NCBI GenBank assembly: GCA_965249835.1
Contig: CBDFMY010000003.1
Location: forward strand, 1 to 64,000
Reading direction: 5' to 3'
From: JAHRAW01 sp965249835
GTDB lineage: Bacteria; Pseudomonadota; Gammaproteobacteria; Arenicellales; Poriferihabitantaceae
Length of the DNA stretch: 64,000 bases
Shown piece after piece: positions 1 to 8,490 of the stretch. Numbering within the stretch: position 1 is the stretch's first letter; each line of letters begins with the position of its first letter. Below the pieces are notes generated by a model. The model was not told the DNA's origin. It saw only the letters and a program-made list of their open reading frames with translations, and did not search any database. The translations under genes were made by a program, and so were the position numbers.

Positions 1-39
1 GCCCATGTCGAAGACCATGCTGACTTTGTCGGCGACTAA
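1..39 (+). CDS. possible C-terminal end of a truncated upstream gene
   Basis: Frame 1 is open from the window edge to a TAA at 37-39 and would encode twelve residues ending in a His/Asp-rich tail (AHVEDHADFVGD). No family can be assigned from so little sequence. If real, it would converge with the minus-strand binding-protein gene, whose terminator lies just downstream. A chance open stretch of this length is common, so confidence is low. Confidence 0.2.
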   Translation, partial: AHVEDHADFVGD

Positions 40-77
40 ATCACCCATCATCGCGCTCGGCTAATTTATGCGGGGGT

Positions 78-113
78 AAAAAAAAAGGTGACAGGCTCTC
101 ATAACCTGTCACC
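78..113 (-). terminator. intrinsic terminator of the binding-protein gene
   Basis: A perfect 9-bp stem (GGTGACAGG at 87-95 and CCTGTCACC at 105-113) with a 9-nt loop is followed, in minus-strand orientation, by a run of nine T (A run at 78-86 on the plus strand). It lies about 20 bp after the stop of the minus-strand gene at 136. There is no T tract on the plus-strand side, so it acts in one direction. Confidence 0.85.
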
Positions 114-135
114 AGTAACCGCAACCGCGATCCGA

Positions 136-1107
136 TTACTTCAGGAATGAAGTATCGATGACCGCACTGTAGTCTTTGAGCGCGGGATTTTCCGGCGTTG
201 CGAACGCCGAGCCGACAAAGTTAATCGCGGTGTCGGCCACCCCGCCCTTGTTGAAATAGTCGTCCAACTGTTGCTGCGGTGTTGGAAAGCCGAAAGATGC
301 CATCTGGTTGCGTGCGTCTTCAACCGACATACCGGCATCTTTGGCGATGATACCGATCTTTGATTGGTCTTTGGCGAAAGCGGCGTTGGCTTCGTGGGTC
401 ACTGCCAGGAAAGTGCGCAACTGCTCCGGGTTTTCCTGAAGGAATTTCTCGGTGACGGAAACCACATCAAAACTTACGATGTCCACCGCGGCTTTTTCCG
501 CGTTGGTCATCAAAACTTTGCCGTGTTCTTTGGCTTTTTTGGTGGAGTTGCCGCCGAAGATGCAAGCCATGACGACATTGCCGTCGGCCAGTGAAGTTAC
601 CGCGGCCTCCGGCTCCTGGTCGACCACTTTGATTTTGGAAACATCCACGTTTAACGCTTTCATCATCCCGCGAAAACTGTAATCGGCCATGGTATTGAGC
701 GGCACCGCCACGGCCTGACCTTCCAGTTCGTTGGCGTTCTCTTTGCTGATGCCGGAACCGTCTCGCACCACGCAGTCGTTTGCCGGATAGCGCATGGCAA
801 TCGCAACCAGTTTGATCGGCGCGCTGGCATTGACCGCGTTGATGAACGGCGCAAGACCCTGACTGTAGGAAATGTCAATGTCGCCGGCCAGCATCGCTTC
901 GGTCATGGCGGTGCCGGTGTCAAAGTTGGTCCAGTTGACATCAACGCCCATGGCGTCGTCGTAAGCCTTTTCAACTTTGGGTATCTGGTTGGGCGTCGCC
1001 CACTCCAGAAAGAACGCCGCGTTGACATCGGCAAACGATGCGGAGGCCAAGGTGGCGGCAACCGCCGCAGCGGCAACGCGAGTGGAGATTTTTGTTACGA
1101 ATTTCAT
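136..1107 (-). CDS. ABC transporter substrate-binding protein, TauA/NMT1-like
   Basis: This 323-residue periplasmic solute-binding protein resembles the taurine/aliphatic sulfonate (TauA, NMT1-like) family, which hands its ligand to an inner-membrane ABC importer. The N-terminus is a clear Sec signal peptide (MKFVTK, an Ala-rich hydrophobic stretch, then a cleavage region near SFA). The start at 1107 is preferred over the longer frame to 1179 because it begins the signal peptide and has an AGGA Shine-Dalgarno about 8 nt upstream. Motifs such as the FFLEWATPNQ opening and the DISYSQGLAPF segment fit the family. No permease or ATPase for it is seen nearby: the adjacent hmuUV belongs to the haem/siderophore class, so partners may lie before the window. 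The ligand is inferred only. Confidence 0.8.
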   Translation of the reverse strand: MKFVTKISTRVAAAAVAATLASASFADVNAAFFLEWATPNQIPKVEKAYDDAMGVDVNWTNFDTGTAMTEAMLAGDIDISYSQGLAPFINAVNASAPIKLVAIAMRYPANDCVVRDGSGISKENANELEGQAVAVPLNTMADYSFRGMMKALNVDVSKIKVVDQEPEAAVTSLADGNVVMACIFGGNSTKKAKEHGKVLMTNAEKAAVDIVSFDVVSVTEKFLQENPEQLRTFLAVTHEANAAFAKDQSKIGIIAKDAGMSVEDARNQMASFGFPTPQQQLDDYFNKGGVADTAINFVGSAFATPENPALKDYSAVIDTSFLK

Positions 1108-1230
1108 GAATGATTCCTCGTGATGATGGATGAAATGATTAATTGGAATGGCCGCTACTATTAATAGCAAGCGGCTCAATTTTGCCGAGTATAGGGAATT
1201 GTCCGCCCGATGGCAATATGAAAGTGCGAT

Positions 1231-2049
1231 TCAGGCACGCGCGCCCAATCTCGGCACCAGCAGGGGAATGGAATCGTCGTCGGGATGCCGTCGCACCGCG
1301 ACATCCAGATTGAACACATGGCTCAAGGTCTCCTCGGTGAATACTTGTATGGGCGCGCCGTCAGCCACCAACATTCCCCGGTCAATGACCACGGCGCGGT
1401 CGGCGAATTGCGCCACCAGATTGAGGTTGTGGAGGGTGCAGACGATGCCGATTTTGTCACGGGCACTCAGGCGCTTCAGCAATCGCAACAAGGCGTATTG
1501 ATGGCTGAGATCAAGCGCCGAGGCCGGTTCATCCAGCAACAAAAAACGCGCGCTTGACGGCGCCGATGACTCGTCCAACGACTTCGGCGAATGGTAAATC
1601 TGCGCCAGCACCCGTGCGGTTTGCACGCGCTGCTGCTCGCCCCCGGACAAACTGGTATACGCACGCTCGCCCAACTGCGTGCAATCACACCACGTCAACA
1701 CCTCGGCGGCGATGACGCGGTTGTGCGCCTCGGTGGTCGGATGCGGCATGCGCCCCATCAACACCACATCGTTCACGCTGAACGGAAAATCCAGCGTGGA
1801 TTGCTGGGGTAGCACCGCGCGCCGACGCGCGAGTTCCATGCGCGGCCATTGACTGATCGGACGATGCGACAATTCAACGCTACCGCTGCTCGGTGTCAAT
1901 TCGCCATCCAGACAACGCAGCAAAGTGGTTTTGCCGGCACCGTTGGGGCCCACCACCATTGCCAACTCACCGGGCGCGAACGCCGCGCTGAAGTTATCCA
2001 GCAATTGATGCGCGCCGATGCGCACCGAGATGCCGTTGGCGCGCAACAT
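1231..2049 (-). CDS. hmuV: haem ABC transporter ATP-binding protein HmuV
   Basis: ATPase subunit of a FecCD-class importer for haem or iron-siderophore, 272 residues, cytoplasmic and docked to HmuU. Visible motifs in order are Walker A GPNGAGKTT (about residue 34), signature LSGGEQQR, Walker B FLLLDEPAS with D-loop SALD, and the H-loop histidine in TLHNLN. The start at 2049 is chosen because it forms a TGATG stop-start overlap with hmuU, implying translational coupling. The frame could extend to 2091, inside hmuU, but this adds only a non-conserved leader. An acidic insertion between signature and Walker B (about SLDESSAPSS) is somewhat unusual. No HmuT, HmuS or TonB-dependent receptor is present in the window, so assignment to haem rather than a siderophore is by similarity. 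Confidence 0.85.
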   Translation of the reverse strand: MLRANGISVRIGAHQLLDNFSAAFAPGELAMVVGPNGAGKTTLLRCLDGELTPSSGSVELSHRPISQWPRMELARRRAVLPQQSTLDFPFSVNDVVLMGRMPHPTTEAHNRVIAAEVLTWCDCTQLGERAYTSLSGGEQQRVQTARVLAQIYHSPKSLDESSAPSSARFLLLDEPASALDLSHQYALLRLLKRLSARDKIGIVCTLHNLNLVAQFADRAVVIDRGMLVADGAPIQVFTEETLSHVFNLDVAVRRHPDDDSIPLLVPRLGARA

Positions 2050-3260
2050 CAACGCACCGACCTGGTGCGGTGAAAGCGCAACAGTAGCCATAAAAAGAAA
2101 GGTCCGCCGAGAATGGCGGTGATGATGCCGATGGGAATTTCCGCCGGTGCCGCTACGCTGCGGGCGACGATGTCGGCGCCGGTCAGCAACGCAGCACCGA
2201 ACAACGCCGAGGCCGGCAACAGCAGACGGTGGTCGGGCCCGGTAAGGATGCGAATCAGGTGCGGCACTACCAGCCCGACGAATCCGATGATGCCGCTCAA
2301 ACTAACCGAGATGCCCACCACCAACGCCACCAATACAATCAACCGCCGTTTGACTTTTTCCATTTCAATGCCGAGGTGTCCGGCTTCGCTTTCCCCAAGC
2401 AGGTTGGCATTCAACTCGTTGCCATATCTCGACAACAGCAACAACACCGGAAGAATAAAAACAATCGCCACCAGCAGTTTGCGCCGGTCGGTGATTTCCA
2501 AACTGCCGAGGCTCCAGAAAATCAAATCGCGCAACTGCGCATCGGCGGCGATGTAACTCAGCAAGCCGATGACCGCGCCGGTGATGGCGTTGACCGCAAT
2601 GCCGGCAAGCAGCATGGTGGCGATGTCGGTTTTGCCATTGACCACCGACAACCGATGCACCACCAGAATGCTTGCCGTGCCGCCGACGAATGCCATGGCC
2701 GGTAGCAGCCATGTGCCAACCGCGCCAAGGCTAAGGAAATCGGCAAACAGGCGACCGCCCAGCACGATGGTCAGCACCGCCCCCAACGCGGCACCGGAGG
2801 AGACACCGAGCAAGCCCGGGTCGGCCATTGGATTGCGGAACAATCCTTGCATCACCGCGCCGCAGATGGCGAGCCCGGCGCCGACCAGAAGCCCAAGCAG
2901 CAATCGTGGAATGCGAATCTCGGCGAGAATCATCGCCAGTTGATAGTCCGCGGCGGCGTTACGCTCAAAGGAAAGGTCGGCGGAAAATAGCATCGCCAGC
3001 GCATCGGGCAAAGCCGATGCCACTTGCCCGGGGCTGGTGGCAATCACTCCGCTGGTCAGCGACCATGCCATGACCACCGACAACAACCCGGTCAGCAGAG
3101 CGAGGGCGGCACGACGGCGGCGTTTGGAGTAACCGGGCACGATTTTTCTCAGGGGTTTTCGTGGAGTTTTTCGCGAGATTTTTCGCGGAATGTTAAATAA
3201 AATCGAAAGGCGTTGATTATCCCGCGTCATCGGGTTTGATGATAGAGTGCACGGACGCAT
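2049..3260 (-). CDS. hmuU: haem/iron ABC transporter permease HmuU (FecCD family)
   Basis: Polytopic inner-membrane permease of the FecCD/BtuC type, 403 residues including a long basic N-terminal extension (repeated RK/PRK steps) before the first membrane helix. Family hallmarks include the IPRLLLGLLVGAGLAICGAVMQ segment, NPMADPGLLGVSSGAALGAV, and the C-terminal GFVGLVVPHLIR and PAEIPIGIITAILGGPFFLWLL. It is coupled to hmuV by a TGATG overlap. The start at 3260 has a GGTGG-like ribosome site; ATG 3230 is an alternative that would shorten the tail by ten residues. It is divergent from the dehydrogenase gene starting at 3279, only 18 bp away, so the two promoters must overlap the opposing 5' ends. 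Confidence 0.85.
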   Translation of the reverse strand: MRPCTLSSNPMTRDNQRLSILFNIPRKISRKTPRKPLRKIVPGYSKRRRRAALALLTGLLSVVMAWSLTSGVIATSPGQVASALPDALAMLFSADLSFERNAAADYQLAMILAEIRIPRLLLGLLVGAGLAICGAVMQGLFRNPMADPGLLGVSSGAALGAVLTIVLGGRLFADFLSLGAVGTWLLPAMAFVGGTASILVVHRLSVVNGKTDIATMLLAGIAVNAITGAVIGLLSYIAADAQLRDLIFWSLGSLEITDRRKLLVAIVFILPVLLLLSRYGNELNANLLGESEAGHLGIEMEKVKRRLIVLVALVVGISVSLSGIIGFVGLVVPHLIRILTGPDHRLLLPASALFGAALLTGADIVARSVAAPAEIPIGIITAILGGPFFLWLLLRFHRTRSVR

Positions 3261-3278
3261 TTACCACCACCTGCTGAC

Positions 3279-4064
3279 ATGTCCGACACCGAATTTCTGC
3301 AACAAACCTTCGCCCTTGACCGGCGCGTCGCCGTAATTACCGGCGCGTCATCGGGAATCGGCGCGCATCTGGCAACCACATTGGCGCGCGCCGGATGCGC
3401 GGTGGCGGTGGCGGCACGGCGCAAACAAAAACTCGAATCGCTGGCGGCGCGGATTGGCGAACACGGCATCAATGCCCTGCCGGTGGTGATGGATGTCAAC
3501 GACCGGCAAAGCGTGGAGTTGGCGTTTGAGCGCATCGTTGATCGCTTTGGCCGCGTGGATGTGCTGGTCAACAACGCCGGCATCGCCGACTCGCAAAAGT
3601 TTCTGGAGATGACCGAGCAAGCGTGGAGTCGCGTGCTGGATACCGACTTGAGCGCGGTGTGGCGAGTCGGGCAGGTGGCGGCGCAACACATGGTTGCGCA
3701 AAAAACCGGCGGCTCGATTATCAATATCGCGTCAATACTTGGGCTGGTGGTGCGACGCGCCGCGGCAAATTACAATGCCGCCAAAGCCGGTGTCATTCAC
3801 CTGACCAAAAGCATGGCGCTTGAACTCGGGCGCAAAGGCGTGCGGGTGAACGCGCTCGCGCCGGGCTATTTCGTCACCGAGTTAAACCGCGAATTTCTCG
3901 ACAGCGAACGCGGCCGCGAATACCTCGCCGACCTGTTGCCCCAACGCGCCGGTGAGTTGCACGAATTGGATGGCGCAACGTTGCTGCTGGCAAGCGACGC
4001 CGGAAGTTACATCAACGGCAGCATCCTGACCGTGGACGGTGGCACCATTCTCGGTCACATCTAA
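3279..4064 (+). CDS. short-chain dehydrogenase/reductase (SDR)
   Basis: Classical SDR oxidoreductase of 261 residues, expected to use NAD(P)H in the cytoplasm. Visible motifs are the cofactor-binding TGASSGIG (about residues 22-29), the NNAG motif, a catalytic Ser in GSIINIAS, and the YNAAK Tyr/Lys pair; the C-terminus ends in the usual TVDGG motif. The substrate cannot be read from the sequence. It resembles members annotated as 3-oxoacyl-ACP reductase-like or glucose dehydrogenase-like, but FabG context is absent. It stands alone, divergent from hmuU and followed by a gap before tRNA-Ser. Confidence 0.85.
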   Translation: MSDTEFLQQTFALDRRVAVITGASSGIGAHLATTLARAGCAVAVAARRKQKLESLAARIGEHGINALPVVMDVNDRQSVELAFERIVDRFGRVDVLVNNAGIADSQKFLEMTEQAWSRVLDTDLSAVWRVGQVAAQHMVAQKTGGSIINIASILGLVVRRAAANYNAAKAGVIHLTKSMALELGRKGVRVNALAPGYFVTELNREFLDSERGREYLADLLPQRAGELHELDGATLLLASDAGSYINGSILTVDGGTILGHI

Positions 4065-4321
4065 CTCGCCGGATGACCCGCCCGCACCCGGTCCGGGTTG
4101 TCCTGCCGATTGGTTTGCTCGAATAAAAAGACAGTTGACTGCGCCGGCTTTGTCGTTTGATGCGAAGTGCGGCACTTCCCTGTGCCAATTGCTTCATCCC
4201 TACGCCACGCATTCTGCGCAAACTCGCGGGATGATTCTGTGGGATTCCACACAAATTTTGGGTTATTTCAATTATCGCCAGGGACGGACTTTTGGCGGGA
4301 ATAACGAACGAAAAAAAGCGA

Positions 4322-4409
4322 TGGCGGAGAGCGAGGGATTCGAACCCCCGGACCTGTTACAGTCAACGGTTTTCAAGACCGCCGCATTCGACCGCTCTGC
4401 CAGCTCTCC
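4322..4409 (-). tRNA. tRNA-Ser (anticodon TGA)
   Basis: The minus strand folds as an 88-nt class II tRNA: acceptor GGAGAGC pairing with GCTCTCC, a D-loop with GCAGAGCGGTCGAAT, an anticodon stem with loop CTTGAAA giving anticodon TGA, a long variable arm, a T-loop GGGTTCGAATCCC, and discriminator G followed by an encoded CCA (tgg at 4322-4324 on the plus strand). The extended variable arm and the UGA anticodon identify serine. Confidence 0.97.
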
Positions 4410-4456
4410 GATATATTGCCTGACGAATCCGCCCGTGGTGATGCCGGACCGGGGTG

Positions 4457-4485
4457 ATTATACCGAAGGCGCGCAAGTCAAACCA
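4457..4485 (-). promoter_or_regulatory. probable promoter of tRNA-Ser
   Basis: On the minus strand a perfect -10 box TATAAT (4462-4457) is followed by a GC-rich CACCCCGG discriminator, as is typical for stable-RNA promoters. A weak -35 TGGTTT sits 17 nt upstream (4485-4480). A better-looking TTGACT overlaps it but at only 13 nt spacing. Position about 50 nt upstream of the tRNA fits. Confidence 0.5.
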
Positions 4486-4538
4486 TTCCCTGTATAAGTC
4501 CATAACATATGGCACTCCTCAACCCAAGAGGAAATGCC

Positions 4539-4720
4539 ATGCAAGTCCAGCATATTGGCTACCAAATAAGAGGGTTTTACCGCGTCGCCAAAATAGGGCA
4601 TCGTTGGCCGATGAACCCTCAATGCCCAAAAACGAATTGACATCCTGCGCTTCTGGGAAGTGCACGGTACCGCCGCCACCTGCGATGCCTTCAAGGTCAG
4701 CCGCCGCACTCTCTACCGCT
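4539..4720 (+). pseudogene. N-terminal fragment of an integrase-type transposase
   Basis: An ATG at 4539 opens a frame (MQVQHIGYQIRGFY...) that stops early. One base removed from the A run at 4628-4632 joins it to a second frame reading RIDILRFWEVHG followed by FKVSRRTLYRWQQ. That is the helix-turn-helix N-terminus of IS481/IS3-type transposases and closely matches the fragment at 45912. The coding sequence ends abruptly where 16S rRNA sequence begins at 4721, so the integrase catalytic domain is missing. It is a dead fragment, possibly created by a rearrangement or an assembly misjoin. Confidence 0.7.
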
Positions 4721-5128
<408 letters not shown>

Positions 5129-5134
<6 letters not shown>

Positions 5135-5437
5135 TTGATACGCGTGCCGATGCGCCTCGACCGCAACGGGCGCACCAAAGCGCATTCGCCCACGCCTTGG
5201 GCGCGACTTGCGCACCACCATTGCCGGGTAATGCGTAGCCTTTGACACCGTAATCCGTTTCGTCTGTGGTTGCCGCCGCACACGCCCTCGATTGGGGCCA
5301 TTGCGGCGTATCTCCCGGCTGATGGTGCTTTGGTTGACACCGATAATATCGGCGATGGCTTGTTGTGAATAGCCTTCTTTCAAGCCATTGGAAATCTGGT
5401 ATCGTTGTTCACTGGTGAGGTGCGTGTAGCGTTTCAT
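5129..5437 (-). pseudogene. truncated IS30-family transposase (N-terminal third)
   Basis: The minus strand starts with ATG at 5437 behind an AAGGAG ribosome site and encodes YTHLTSEQRYQISNGLKEGY followed by SQQAIADIIGVNQSTISREI and RRN. This is the characteristic helix-turn-helix N-terminus of IS30 transposases. After about 100 codons the frame runs into the 16S fragment and stops; intact members are about 320 residues with a DDE domain, absent here. The outer end of the element is visible near 5501-5526. Confidence 0.8.
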
Positions 5438-5500
5438 GAGGCAACTCCTTATATTGATTTGGGAAAATCAAGATGCTACCGCATCTCACCTTTCCTTCAT

Positions 5501-5526
5501 CGGTGAAGTTGCACTTAAGAGTTGAA
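5501..5526. repeat. probable terminal inverted repeat of the IS30-family element
   Basis: The sequence CGGTGAAGTTGCACTTAAGA followed by GTTGAA lies about 65 bp upstream of the IS30 transposase start. It resembles the terminal repeats of IS30-family elements such as neisserial IS1655 (recalled, not searched). The partner repeat is missing because the element is truncated at the 16S junction. Confidence 0.5.
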
Positions 5527-5582
5527 TCCAAGGCATCAAACCATTTATGGATATGGCGATGGATTGCTGATAGGTTCCACGG

Positions 5583-6380
5583 ATGTCCGCCCTGCCCCGC
5601 CTTGCCGGCGCGTCGCTTGAAGCACCGGGTCGTATCCGCCACGGGTTTTATGGTCGGCGTGGCGGCGTGTCCACGGGAGTTTTCGCTTCGCTCAATGGCA
5701 GCCCCTACGCCGGCGATCTGCCCGCTTCGGTGGATGCCAACCGTCGGCGAGTCCGGGACGACCTCGGTGCCGTGCGGCTGTTCACCAACCAACAAATCCA
5801 CGGCTACCGCGTTTGCCTCATCAATGCCGACACCGACCCCGACCAGTTATTTCAAGGCGATGGCATGGTCACCGGCGAAGCGGGCTTGGCACTCGGCGTG
5901 CTGGCGGCGGACTGCGCGCCGGTGTTGTTCGCCGACCCGCAAGCGCGGGTCATCGGCGCCGCCCACGCCGGCTGGAAGGGTGCGTTGCTGGGCGTGACCG
6001 ATGCGGTGATTGAGATGATGACGCAATTGGGCGCACAGCGGGCGCGGATGGTATGCGCCATCGGCCCGGCGATTCAGCGTGAGTCATATCGAGTCGGGCA
6101 AGAATTGGTCGAACGCATCCAAACCGATTCCCCATTTTCTTGCGCGGCGTGTTTTCGCCAACGCAACATTAATGAAAATAAAACCACCGGCGACGGCGAT
6201 TGGCACTTCGACCTGCCGCGCTATTTGCGCATGCGCATCGCCGCTGCCGGCATCGCATCCATCGATGTGCTTGCCGATGACACCTTCGCCGACCAAGCGC
6301 GGTTCTTCAGTTACCGCAGAAGTTGCCACCGACACCAAGCGCAATCCGGTCGACAGATGAGTGCCATCGTGCTGGCTTAA
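5583..6380 (+). CDS. pgeF: peptidoglycan editing factor PgeF (YfiH, multicopper-oxidase-like fold)
   Basis: A 265-residue cytoplasmic protein of the YfiH/DUF152 family. Members remove misincorporated L-serine from UDP-MurNAc precursors, and relatives have purine-nucleoside phosphorylase activity. The three zinc/copper ligands are recognisable: H73 in QIHG, C111 in ADCAP and H128 in HAGWKG. The C-terminus ends in the usual GRQMSAIVL. The gene sits between the broken IS30 element and prfC. The short IS-flanked spacer upstream may have replaced its original neighbour, often rluD. Confidence 0.9.
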   Translation: MSALPRLAGASLEAPGRIRHGFYGRRGGVSTGVFASLNGSPYAGDLPASVDANRRRVRDDLGAVRLFTNQQIHGYRVCLINADTDPDQLFQGDGMVTGEAGLALGVLAADCAPVLFADPQARVIGAAHAGWKGALLGVTDAVIEMMTQLGAQRARMVCAIGPAIQRESYRVGQELVERIQTDSPFSCAACFRQRNINENKTTGDGDWHFDLPRYLRMRIAAAGIASIDVLADDTFADQARFFSYRRSCHRHQAQSGRQMSAIVLA

Positions 6381-6393
6381 TCTCTTCGCGGAC

Positions 6394-6421
6394 TTGGATT
6401 AACCAAACTTATCCGTATAAT
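6394..6421 (+). promoter_or_regulatory. probable sigma-70 promoter of prfC
   Basis: TTGGAT (6394-6399) and a perfect TATAAT (6416-6421) are separated by 16 bp and lie about 37 bp upstream of the prfC start. Confidence 0.6.
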
Positions 6422-6457
6422 CGCGCTCCCGCCAAGCAATATCACCACGTAACTTTG

Positions 6458-8032
6458 ATGTCCGCCCTTAGCGAACAGATTAACCTTCGTCGCACCTTCG
6501 CCATCATCTCGCACCCGGATGCGGGCAAGACCACTTTGACCGAACGCCTGTTGCAACACGGCGGCGCGATTCAACTGGCCGGCACGGTGAAGGCGCGAAA
6601 GAGCGCGCGCTACGCCACTTCGGATTGGATGGAGTTGGAAAAACAACGCGGCATCTCGGTGACTTCATCGGTGATGCAATTCAACTACAAGGATCGCGTC
6701 ATCAATTTGCTCGACACGCCGGGGCACGCCGATTTCTCCGAGGACACCTACCGAACTTTGACGGCGGTGGATTCGGCGCTGATGGTGATCGACATCGCCA
6801 AAGGAGTGGAGCAGCGAACGGTGAAGTTGATGGAAGTCTGTCGGCTGCGCGACACGCCGGTGATGACCTTCATCAACAAAATGGACCGCGAAGGACGCGA
6901 GCCGGTGGATGTGATGGATGAAGTGGAAGAGGTGCTGAAAATCAAATGCGCAACCATGACCTGGCCGGTCGGTATGGGCAGTGCGTTCGTCGGCGTGTAT
7001 CGATTGTATGACGACATCGTTCACCTGTTCGCCGGACGCGGCGGTGCGAGCGAGGCGCGGTTGCTCGCCGGGCTTGATAATCCCGAACTGGATGCCGCCA
7101 TCGGTGATCTCGCGCCGCAACTGCGCGATGAAATCGAATTGATAAAAGGCGCGGGGCATGAATTCGATGCGTGCGCCTATCTCGCCGGTGAGTTGACGCC
7201 GGTGTTTTTTGGTTCGGCGCTGAATCGATTCGGCACCGATGAATTGATGGATAACTTTGTCGAATTTGCGCCGCCGCCGCGACCGCGCCCGACTCAAACC
7301 CGCTCGGTGGACGCAACCGAAGAAAAGTTCTCCGGCTTCGTGTTCAAAATTCAGGCAAACATGGACCCGGCGCACCACGACCGCATCGCTTTTTTGCGAG
7401 TTACTTCAGGGAAATTCACCAAGGGCATGAAGGTGCGGCATGTGCGCGCCGGCAAAACCATGATCGTTCACAACGCCCGCACCTTTCTGGCGGCCCGCCG
7501 CGAGCAAGCGGTCGAAGCCTGGGCCGGCGACATTCTTGGCTTACCCAACCACGGCGCCATTCGCATCGGCGACACATTCAGTGAAGGCGAAGCGTTGAAG
7601 TTCATCGGCATTCCCAATTTTGCGCCGGAGTTGTTTCGACGAGTGCAACTCGCCGACCCGCTACGCGCCAAAGCATTGCAAAAAGGCTTGATGCAGTTGA
7701 GCGAAGAAGGCGCGACTCAGGCGTTTCGCCCGTTGCTCGGCAATGATCTGATCCTCGGCGCGATCGGCATTTTGCAATTCGATGTGGTCGCGCATCGTCT
7801 CAAAAACGAATACGGCGTCGCCTGTTCGTTCGAAGCCGTGGCGGTGGCTACCGCACGCTGGGTGTATTTTCCCGATGCCAAAACCGAACGCGATTTTCGC
7901 CGCAAGAACGAACAAAACCTCGCCCTTGACAGCCTTGACGCGCTGACCTACATCGCACCCAACCGAGCCAATTTGCAACTCATCAGGAAACGCTGGCCCG
8001 AAGTGGAATTTCGCGCCACGCGGGAGTTTTGA
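6458..8032 (+). CDS. prfC: peptide chain release factor 3 (RF3)
   Basis: GTPase of 524 residues that recycles RF1/RF2 from the ribosome after peptide release. The G domain shows ISHPDAGKTTLTERLL (G1), RGISVTSSV (G2 region), DTPGHADFSEDTYRTL (G3) and NKMDRE (G4). The length matches E. coli RF3 (about 529). The start at 6458 (MSALSEQINLRRTFAIIS) is chosen over the longer open frame from 6323, because that extension overlaps pgeF and the promoter. It is monocistronic, followed by a repeat-rich gap. Confidence 0.95.
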   Translation: MSALSEQINLRRTFAIISHPDAGKTTLTERLLQHGGAIQLAGTVKARKSARYATSDWMELEKQRGISVTSSVMQFNYKDRVINLLDTPGHADFSEDTYRTLTAVDSALMVIDIAKGVEQRTVKLMEVCRLRDTPVMTFINKMDREGREPVDVMDEVEEVLKIKCATMTWPVGMGSAFVGVYRLYDDIVHLFAGRGGASEARLLAGLDNPELDAAIGDLAPQLRDEIELIKGAGHEFDACAYLAGELTPVFFGSALNRFGTDELMDNFVEFAPPPRPRPTQTRSVDATEEKFSGFVFKIQANMDPAHHDRIAFLRVTSGKFTKGMKVRHVRAGKTMIVHNARTFLAARREQAVEAWAGDILGLPNHGAIRIGDTFSEGEALKFIGIPNFAPELFRRVQLADPLRAKALQKGLMQLSEEGATQAFRPLLGNDLILGAIGILQFDVVAHRLKNEYGVACSFEAVAVATARWVYFPDAKTERDFRRKNEQNLALDSLDALTYIAPNRANLQLIRKRWPEVEFRATREF

Positions 8033-8073
8033 TGGAAGCGGTGTATGTGTACACTATTTCGCTGACGGTTTTT

Positions 8074-8290
8074 CTCGGTTGCTTTTGGCGTCTCAAAAGG
8101 AATCACGGTCTGGAGATGTGGCTTGGATTATGACGGTATTAGTTACTCTCATCGTTTTTAGTACTGGGTTCTCGCCTTTGGCGAGAACAACAGACTGGAT
8201 TCCCGCCTGCCGGCGAGAATGACGAATGAAAGGGCAATAGTAAATTGAAAAGACAAAAGCGCGTTGAGATGCCAAAGCACATTGAGAAAA
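8074..8290. repeat. dispersed mosaic repeat, copy R1
   Basis: Bases 8074-8223 are a near-identical reverse complement of 49024-49175, sharing the TTGAGACGCC, CCAGACCGTGATTCC and CCGGCAGGCGGGAATCCAGT blocks. Bases 8221-8290 match 48837-48906 in direct orientation (agggcaat-gtaaattga, GTTGAGATGCCAAAGCAC). The opposite orientations of two adjacent modules show that the family is modular and has been rearranged. No coding capacity is conserved. Just upstream (8050-8070) the TTCGCTGACGGTTTTTCTC stretch resembles the tail of the transposase remnant at 20353. Confidence 0.8.
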
Positions 8291-8367
8291 AATCGCCGGG
8301 AGCGCCATGAATCGACTGGGCGCGAGCGAAGCGAGCCCAAAGGGCGCGTATCAGGGATGATACGCGC
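8286..8367. repeat. palindrome-bearing repeat module shared with 25617-25698
   Basis: This about 80-bp block is an inverted copy of 25617-25698. It contains a perfect 10-bp inverted repeat GCGCGTATCA / TGATACGCGC with a GGGA loop (8344-8367) and the GCGAGCGAAGCGAGC stretch (about 8324-8335). The gap 8033-8786 otherwise holds repeat R1, the twin hairpins at 8491-8573 and no convincing gene. Confidence 0.75.
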
Positions 8368-8490
8368 AAAAAAGCCCGGTTTGACCGGACTCATTAATTA
8401 CGAACAAACATTGCGCGCTTGCGGCGAGGGTGAGGAAAAACTGTCAGCGAATAAGTGAGCCTATACACAATACTGCTTGTCTGCTCTTCG

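Noticed and set aside
1151..1175. Hairpin GCCGCT / AGCGGC between hmuV and the binding-protein gene as a terminator
   Set aside because: Six-base stem with an AT-rich palindromic interior, but no T tract on the minus strand; may be an attenuating structure at most.
2049..2091. Upstream start of hmuV at 2091
   Set aside because: Would overlap hmuU by 43 bp and adds a non-conserved leader; the TGATG overlap at 2049 is a better start.
6665..7378. 237-codon open frame antisense to prfC
   Set aside because: Shadow of the prfC G domain; composition typical of antisense frames in GC-rich genes.
8093..8458. Several overlapping 60-80-codon open frames between prfC and nit
   Set aside because: They lie within the dispersed repeat and its palindromes, in all frames, without ribosome sites.
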